NCBI GenBank assembly: GCA_033064195.1
Contig: JARBJD010000308.1
Coordinates: 1-64,000 of the forward strand
Reading direction: 5' to 3'
Origin: Blattamonas nauphoetae
Lineage: Eukaryota > Preaxostyla > Oxymonadida
DNA length: 64,000 nucleotides
The first letter of the stretch is position 1. Each line of letters starts with the position of its first letter. The position numbers and the translations under genes are program-made. This document shows positions 59,001 through 64,000 of this stretch, piece after piece. Below the pieces are notes generated by a model. The model was not told where the DNA came from, did no database searches, and saw only the letters and a program-made list of their open reading frames with translations.

Positions 59001-60522
59001 GTATTGAATGGGACCCCAAAGGTGTGGATGGTGAAAGAAGTGGGTTTTGGGGAGTTGTTTGATCAACATTCACCGTCATGCCGTTGGAGTGATGAGGAGT
59101 GGTGATGAATGCTGGTGACACAAACCTTCGGTCTTCCGTCTCGTCAGTTGGTGGAGATAGTGAATCTAATTGGCGCCAAAGTCCTCCATCGTCCAGATAT
59201 GGCTTAGCTTGGAGTTGGAGTTCTTCGTGGGTGGTGAGAACGGCGATGAGTGAGGTGAGTTGGGCAGTCTTGGCCTCGAAGATCCGAGGATCAGGAGGGA
59301 TGAGATACGATGGGAGAGCCATTAAATTATTTGTTTGAGCAGATTTGGTCCGATGTGAGTCGTGTTGTGATAGATTATAGAACAGTCGCCAAAAAAGAGA
59401 GACGATGTGACTTAATCGCCGGAAAATAACTGTGGAAATTCGAATTTGTGGCCATCCGCGAGTTCGGAGGATTTGGGAGACCTGTGGGAGTTGGAGAATT
59501 TCGTCTGGAGTTGGTCGAGAGATAGGGTCAGAGGCTAACATGCGATGGACAATATTGGTGAATGCTTCTGACCTCCCTTCAAGAGCAGGAGGATTTTCCC
59601 GTAATCGATGCCAGAGTGATCCATTTGTTGGCATTTCCACTCGTTCGCTAGCTTCGAAGAGCGTCGCACCAAGACTGAAGATATCTGCTGCTGTAGTGGG
59701 TGGGTGCTTCAGAATTTCTGGAGCTAGGTAGCGAGAATCTCCGACAGCCGATGATCTTGTCCAATCAGTGATGTGACTGAGTCCAAAATCTCCGAGTTTG
59801 AAATGACCATTATCCATCCTGAAGATGTTGTCTGGTTTTACATCCAGATGAATCACTTGTTGGTCTTGTAATTGCTTAATTGCGAGGGTGATGTCAACTA
59901 ATATGGTCCATAATTCAGATTCTTCGAGAAAATCTCGAGTCTCGATGTGGTTCATGAGATCTCCTCCTTCACACAGTTCTGTTAAAGTAAACATATGTCC
60001 ATCTTGCTCCCATGCCTTGTGGAACCCAACAATATGTGGGTGTGGATGAATGTAGGCGAATGTGAAGAGTTCGAGCATGGCTGCATGTCTGTCAGCTTGT
60101 CCCCGATGTGGCTTGTTTGTCCATTTTGCAGCATATAGTTGATTCGTGAGTTTGTCTCTAATTTTGTAGACGTCACCAAAGGAGCCACTTCCAATAAAGT
60201 GGAGAACTTGGAACGGTTCGCCAATGGCTTCTGAGAACATCTCAATTTTTGTATGAGGTTTCGTTGAATGTGATGCTTTTGAAAAAATGCGATTGTTCTT
60301 GACAGGCGTAATTGGTCGGACTTGGATAGCTCGTTCCTTTGCGGGAGGCTTTTTGATGAAATGAGTCTCATCAAAAACAGATGGGTGTGGGATAGGTTTC
60401 ATTTTTGGACAGAAAACAGAAGCAAAAGAGAGGGTGGAGGTTTGGAGATGGCCGAAAGGAACCGTATGGAGTGATTTGTCAAAATGAAGATTCGAATTGT
60501 GGGCAACGGGTAAATTGGGCAT
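56023..60522 (-). CDS. Wee1/Myt1-like protein kinase with about 1,150-residue tail
   Basis: One long exon, 1,499 residues, start MPNLPVAHNSNL at 60522. Kinase domain at about residues 105-355: Gly loop GSGSFGDVY (111-119), Lys in AAKW (133), ELCEGGDL hinge, catalytic HLDVKPDN (225-232), DFGLSH (245-250), GDSRYLAPEIL. HLDVKP and GDSRYLAPE are typical of the Wee1/Myt1 group, which phosphorylates the Gly-loop Tyr/Thr of CDKs and restrains mitotic entry. The rest is Ser/Pro/Thr-rich and probably disordered, with a few hydrophobic stretches near 1130-1200 (LVTQPALVSILAPL, LAGQFAALVLVSFF) and at the very C-terminus (SLAHVAALSVILVL). These could be membrane-associating, as in Myt1; that is inference. 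Confidence 0.85.
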   Translation of the reverse strand: MPNLPVAHNSNLHFDKSLHTVPFGHLQTSTLSFASVFCPKMKPIPHPSVFDETHFIKKPPAKERAIQVRPITPVKNNRIFSKASHSTKPHTKIEMFSEAIGEPFQVLHFIGSGSFGDVYKIRDKLTNQLYAAKWTNKPHRGQADRHAAMLELFTFAYIHPHPHIVGFHKAWEQDGHMFTLTELCEGGDLMNHIETRDFLEESELWTILVDITLAIKQLQDQQVIHLDVKPDNIFRMDNGHFKLGDFGLSHITDWTRSSAVGDSRYLAPEILKHPPTTAADIFSLGATLFEASERVEMPTNGSLWHRLRENPPALEGRSEAFTNIVHRMLASDPISRPTPDEILQLPQVSQILRTRGWPQIRISTVIFRRLSHIVSLFWRLFYNLSQHDSHRTKSAQTNNLMALPSYLIPPDPRIFEAKTAQLTSLIAVLTTHEELQLQAKPYLDDGGLWRQLDSLSPPTDETEDRRFVSPAFITTPHHSNGMTVNVDQTTPQNPLLSPSTPLGSHSIPSLPPALCSILSPISVRATSSHLSSQSPLSSPTGLSPYSSFRTPSLHPNLPPRVYSHTTPSPHLLGSVPDDSPSRLTNHPSFVLVGRGPFTPRGSPGLFGTTSPSLPQLSFPSTSVSPMQPKASINTPIHHPMHFAHFPAEAPSMRSHSFESDSGMPSAFSFSFNSPATILQNQIAPVSRSNSHAGPFLNYPSRSPPLQAISVSSRTPTQNTTPKASAIDSLTELETDDLDQSGSRSFFVTSGDLQQELTARSKSVHHPLQSPSFAAPASEKSNLRDSISTTTTERTDGISALGRVALRSPHLLSSPPTSTRKIQRMDRHGKSVAGTSFESTETPSSLSTMCFSPETTEWDEPIVAKNSLMLPISLPRTSSAQVNANPKQSLLVNPFTSHSKRRNTSVSPTNQTQLQSAMKDPILTTHFTPKNDAPRAQTLPGPHTRQSKTPFSPAVGYGQLTLGRATDGDQDGLKETISSAITLSPTSIWRGKGIGSFAGTGRQPPVPPPPLLSRPPILKSRSNGERVAGMTLTMHTDEDEPTFVSGDDDTTFFTVISESPHLTTTVADDESFHFHHPLPSFPSPTFHNDRPPSRNQNVGETDTVLPALDILRVFSLVTQPALVSILAPLPIDTHVKLITSIFTVVSAVRLFTNSFRPRPQRDVQDGRGANGTADTSPRDTTLTSQLAGQFAALVLVSFFRDHFAGFTIQRAHSTSSSSLINTPTILAADSKRSSASFHSPLPSASLNNLESNLFLSRPATNPNTMDPVLHFDSISSGTNDERTFEIPSSPNSNPSLSLSSSFQTHTPRRRGSAPTDALSVLITTPQTLSRRQSERDFRLPTPSHHTMPSPTQAVITSSPSSRVTASGRRGGDVLEVETTFKRLTFTPIKPSQPPPHPSFFLPSPSFPMASLADQLDTFAISSRDQPLLTPYSSPVPVDSAPPLLPPSPPSPPLSFESDFYAQALDDPEAFFLRYGYPPQPLVPISLAHVAALSVILVLTD

Positions 60523-61300
60523 GTGACAAGAAAAAACAGGAAATGCTCAAGTGATATTAAGAGCACCTGAATACTCTTCGACGAAGAGATGACACCAGGG
60601 ATGAACATATAAATCAACATTTTCCACGAATTGTGAGAATTGTGTCGAGCTTGGGGATTCAGACGTGAAAAACAGGCGAAAGAGTAAGAAGGGAAAGGGG
60701 ACAGCCTGTGGGTGGTGTATGAAGGAACCTGAAAAATGCCGAAAGCTTATTTTTCTTCTTTCATCGACATGATTGCTTCGATGCCCATCGCCTTCATGGT
60801 CAGGGGTTTGATTCGTCAGCACATTTTAGTGCATTCGTCGGATCAAATGATCCGACGGGCACTTTTTTGGCGTCAGATCATCGCCTATTTGGGAGCTTCG
60901 AGTTTTCTTTCTTTTTCTCGTTTTCCACACTTTTCAGCTGTTCATTTCACCTCTCAATTGAAAAAAATCACTTTGCTGTCTTCATAATACAAAAGAAAGG
61001 AGTTTGTGTTCGAATTAAAGACACGTTGGGTGAAGTGGACGGATCTGTCCCTTTGTGATCCCGCCACTTTCTGAGAAATCATCGATTTCGAAAAGAATTC
61101 CCAGTTAATTCTCACAACTTTCGATCATGATATGTTCATCCTACTCTCAAATTGTGTCTATCCCTGTACACATGACTTTAGTTTTGGAATCAACCCGGAC
61201 CCATTGGTTCGAAGCAAGTATTGAGAAATTTCTTTTTTCACTTCATTTCAACTTTTTTGTTCGATTAAACACAGTTTTTGAACAAACAAAGGCGATATAA
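60523..61300. other. spacer with possible small - strand exon
   Basis: On the - strand 60731-60567 reads FIHHPQAVPFPF then QFSQFVENVDLYVHPWCHLFVEEYSG and a stop. This could be the last exon of a small unrecognised gene after an acceptor TTTTTCAG near 60733. A palindrome GTCGGATCAAATGATCCGAC lies at about 60838-60857. No firm gene call. Confidence 0.3.
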
Positions 61301-61499
61301 TCATTTTATGATAGATGTGGGACACAAAAGATTTTGGAGACATATTTCACATTTCATCATAAATACGTAACAAGGACAGTTGTAGAGTGAAGGAGAGATT
61401 GCAGGAAGCTTATTACACCACCTAAAGGAGTGTGAACTCAATTGGAGATGCTCGGGAATCTCATTTCTTTTCTCATTTGTTATGGGTTGATCTCGATTC

Positions 61500-62079
61500 T
61501 CAAATTGACGATTTCCACACGGTATCGAAAAAATCATCAATAAAAACTGAATGAAAACACGTGTGAAATGGATGAAGTCGACATGAACGTGATCCGTCCT
61601 TCAATTGGAGAGATCTCTTTCTGCGTCCATAATCGGAGTAGGACGACATGTTATCTCTGTGCTTGCCTAAATTTGTGAAGAGAATGAAAAATAAGGAATG
61701 AGAAAGAGAGCAAACGTGCAAAACACAGAAAAGAGGCTGGATCGGTTCGGATTTGTGGAGTGACGAACCTGTTCGTCTAATTTGTTGAATCAACAAAGTT
61801 GGATGGATAAACACTGAAAAATGTGAAAACGAGAAGGAAATTGAGTGATGAAGGAAATAGGGAGATATTGGCAAGAAAAGTGATGAAACAATTGTTGTGG
61901 ATAAAAATTGAACAATTGAGTTTTGTATGATGGAAAACACACCCGAATCGCATTTCAGCGAACATCAGGTCATTGTCCGTGAGTGGGTTAATCTTGAACA
62001 CAGGATCCTTGAACGGGGATTTTTGGGCGGGCAAGAGGGGATTTCGGCTTTTGATCACATCCATTATTGGGTTTCTCAA
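61500..62079 (-). CDS. possible small multi-exon protein, unrecognised
   Basis: A likely first exon is at 62079-61945 (MRNPIMDVIKSRNPLLPAQ to NDLMFAEMRFG). An intron-like T-rich stretch with GTGTGTTTTCC donor follows. Later pieces end near 61500 (SSYSDYGRRKRSLQLKDGS after an acceptor AAATTTAG). The first exon is well-formed, with mixed charge, and could be a small conserved protein; I do not recognise it. Splice sites past exon 1 are uncertain. Confidence 0.35.
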
Positions 62080-62303
62080 TTTTTCGGATTCTTCTGATTA
62101 GGTTTTCGCCATGTCATCTGAGACATGGAAGGCGAAACGGATTGTGATATGACTTTTTCCGGAAAACGGATATCTTGTCACATTGATTGCGGGATGATCA
62201 GACCTTGATCCTCCTTTCTCCACTTCAAGACCATTTTACCTTTCCGTTGACTTTTGTAGTGTAAACCGATTAGTTCACGAATCATTTTCACAAATATGAG
62301 ATC

Positions 62304-62849
62304 TTAATTGTCTATAGATCGCTCAAAGAGGGAATTATGTCCCGAAAAAGAATTATGTCCCATGTCTATGAAGTGTCGGATCAAAAGTGGTCCGATCAGT
62401 CGGATCCTAATCAGAAGCCTGTTCATGGTGCACACAATCAAGTCCTTGCCCTCTGCAAAGGCGGCTCTGACCTCATCTCCGAAGTCGTCTGCGGGGATCT
62501 GGAGATCCTCACGCATTATCCCGTCCTCGCCCATCAACGAGCAGAAACCGTCGTCGTCGACATCCGTCAACTGGTAGTCCGCACGAATGACATCGGGCTG
62601 GGGGATTGTACGGGAAGTCTGATAGATGGCTTCGTACTTCTTCCCGTTGAAGAGATCAATCGAGGTGATCTTCATTTTCGCAGAACCATGCTTTCCTGGT
62701 TTCGAGATTTTGGTCTCGACAACTTTTGAAGGGCGGTCACGCATCGCGACCACTGTTCCAATGCGCACGTCGTTCACGGCAAGAGGGCGACATTGGGACG
62801 ACGAATCGTCAACTCCCTCGAACTCCTCCCCAGAGAAATCATCAGACAT
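62304..62849 (-). CDS. EIF5A: translation factor eIF5A
   Basis: Promotes peptide-bond formation at stalled ribosomes, especially at proline runs. 181 residues starting MSDDFSGEEFEGVDD. The hypusine loop KPGKHGSAK is intact (Lys 53), preceded by RPSKVVETKIS and followed by KMKITSIDLFNGKKYE. The OB-fold C-domain is readable (DYQLTDVDDDGFCSLM, LQIPADDFG, LIVCTM). The usual protein ends soon after this last strand at about 155-160 residues. Here a hydrophobic/basic extension (LLIRIRLIGPLLIRHFIDMG and more) continues for about 28 residues, either a true extension or an unspliced intron read-through. Confidence 0.95.
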   Translation of the reverse strand: MSDDFSGEEFEGVDDSSSQCRPLAVNDVRIGTVVAMRDRPSKVVETKISKPGKHGSAKMKITSIDLFNGKKYEAIYQTSRTIPQPDVIRADYQLTDVDDDGFCSLMGEDGIMREDLQIPADDFGDEVRAAFAEGKDLIVCTMNRLLIRIRLIGPLLIRHFIDMGHNSFSGHNSLFERSIDN

Positions 62850-62859
62850 ATGCTAAATG

Positions 62860-63515
62860 GCACATAAAGAGAAATAGAGAACATGAAGAACAAGGCTTGA
62901 TGACGGACCTCCAGGTGAAATTCAATTATGGTTCGATCACAGAAAAAAAACTAGAATGGGTCTCGTCCCCTTTTTTATGGAAGCATACTCCAAAAATGAT
63001 ATGAAGTTGATGGAATAAAACACCCTAGACATGTTTTGAGTGGGATGGGACGCAAAAAAGTGGGATTTCTGGTGGGATTTTTCCCCATTTTTTTTCTTAA
63101 ACTCGATTTACGATTTATTAATTGCTAAAACGACGTTGAATTGTACCACGTTTTCAGATATGACCTGGCAAATGTCAGAAATTGTGAATTCAGTTCACAG
63201 AGACGATCACACCCACGATCCGTTCTAAAACCACATCATTCATGAAGGACAGTCTCATTCCACTTCTCGTTCTCTTTTGAATGATTGTACTGATATCTTA
63301 TTCTCTTCTGGTGACTCGATGTCGCAGATGGTGCATTCATGGTATGTCTGGCCAGTGATGCGTCTTTCACTATTTACATTTATTCATCGACTACGTTCTT
63401 CAAGCTCTACACGTGTTGTCATCAACTGTTTCTGTGTCTTTGTTCATCTTCTCTCCATTGTCGATTCTTTCTTGTTCAGGACCTATTCAACACATCAATT
63501 CGCACTTTTTCGTCC
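62860..63515. other. spacer, possible 5' exons of the next gene
   Basis: A/T-rich, with weak frames at 63040-63228 and 63339-63480. No domain. A T-rich stretch at 63076-63100 and several acceptor-like CAG sites precede the exon at 63516. Confidence 0.3.
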
Positions 63516-64000
63516 ATGTCCTCAAATGAGCATCAAGACACTCCAACTACTGGTATACAGTCCAATATGCTCCTTCACTCGGAAATCGGTGATCATATCT
63601 CTTCCAACTCGATATGGTCTCTCCAAATCCAGGCAATCTGAAAGAGCATCATACTCCTCAAAGAAGACATCCATTATACCCCAAACGTCACAGGATTTGA
63701 ACAATCTCTTTATCTTTCGCTGGACACTGATCCGGTTGTTCGAAATGTGGATGATTCAGACAATCAGAAGACGTACATCTCCCAAGCTCCCACACTCGAT
63801 GACCTGGCCATTGAATGCTACATCAACCTCTGTTTTTTGCAGTCTCTCTGGCACATATGAAGGAGGAGGAAGGAAAGTTTATCGAAACTCTGGAAGGGAT
63901 CCGAGAAACAGTGGATCAACTCGACATCACAGATTGGATTCCTCTTGTCACTTTTTCACGAGCTGCCTCAGTCCTCTTGCCACTCACACGTGTTGGAACA
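63516..64000 (+). CDS. 5' part of a lineage-specific helical-repeat protein, cut by window edge
   Basis: The first exon begins MSSNEHQDTPTTG; an intron (GTATACAG... with acceptor near 63610-63625) and further exons follow. One exon reads LKEDIHYTPNVTGFEQSLYLSLDTDP and TYISQAPTLDDLAIECYINLC. After an acceptor TTTTTTGCAG at about 63843, the next reads VSLAHMKEEEGKFIETLEGI and goes to the window end. These segments match the same expanded oxymonad family as the gene at 6171-6908, from memory. Function unknown. Intron ends are approximate. Confidence 0.5.

Noticed and set aside
1-64000. tRNA or rRNA genes
   Set aside because: No cloverleaf with A/B boxes or rRNA core was recognised by eye; a dedicated search could still find a tRNA.

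Overview
The window is nuclear DNA of a protist. The best fit is an oxymonad/Preaxostyla flagellate such as Blattamonas. I infer this from memory of lineage-specific protein families (SPRY-like coiled-coil proteins at 21.5-26 kb; helical-repeat proteins at 6.2-6.9 and 63.5-64 kb), from many very short introns (about 30-140 nt) and from a eukaryotic gene set. TAA, TAG and TGA all end real genes here, so the code looks standard. All alignments were made by eye; no search was run.

Layout. 0-7 kb: a pyrimidine-rich minisatellite (220-1545), about 4.5 kb with little recognisable coding, and the 3' part of a lineage-specific gene (6171-6908). 7-11.7 kb: a DIRS-type tyrosine-recombinase retroelement (DIRS-1) with inverted ends and an internal complementary region. 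12-21.3 kb: host genes on the + strand: a doublecortin-like protein, a large helical-repeat protein in five exons, and a plasma-membrane-type Ca2+ ATPase in seven exons. 21.5-39 kb: a nest of mobile DNA. A SPRY-like coiled-coil gene (- strand) is split by element D (9-bp target duplication). Next to it lies a second DIRS element (DIRS-2, 26115-37653), itself split by two tandem TIR elements, A and B. A fold-back element, C, follows. 39-44 kb: a leucine-rich-repeat/disordered protein and an MRH-like membrane protein (- strand). 44-50.4 kb: a bacterial-type NlpC/P60 hydrolase gene and its dead paralog. The paralog has lost its start codon and catalytic cysteine and is split by element K (hAT-like) and fold-back element H. 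51-62.9 kb (- strand): a pseudophosphatase of the dual-specificity fold, a repeat-built coiled-coil protein, a Wee1/Myt1-like kinase with a huge disordered tail, one or two small unrecognised genes and eIF5A. 63.5-64 kb: the start of another lineage-specific gene.

Main discovery: four TIR-bounded elements of 3.1-3.7 kb (A, B, D, K), from at least three TIR families, show no recognisable transposase. Instead they contain host-like, intron-bearing gene sequence: an unrecognised coiled-coil protein in A, a DHHC palmitoyltransferase in B, a possible RalGAP-type fragment in D, and an acidic/low-complexity protein in K. This looks like Pack-type gene capture in a metamonad, with several families active around one locus. 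C and H are a second class: about 1.4 kb fold-back elements with 0.5 kb arms and TA target duplications.
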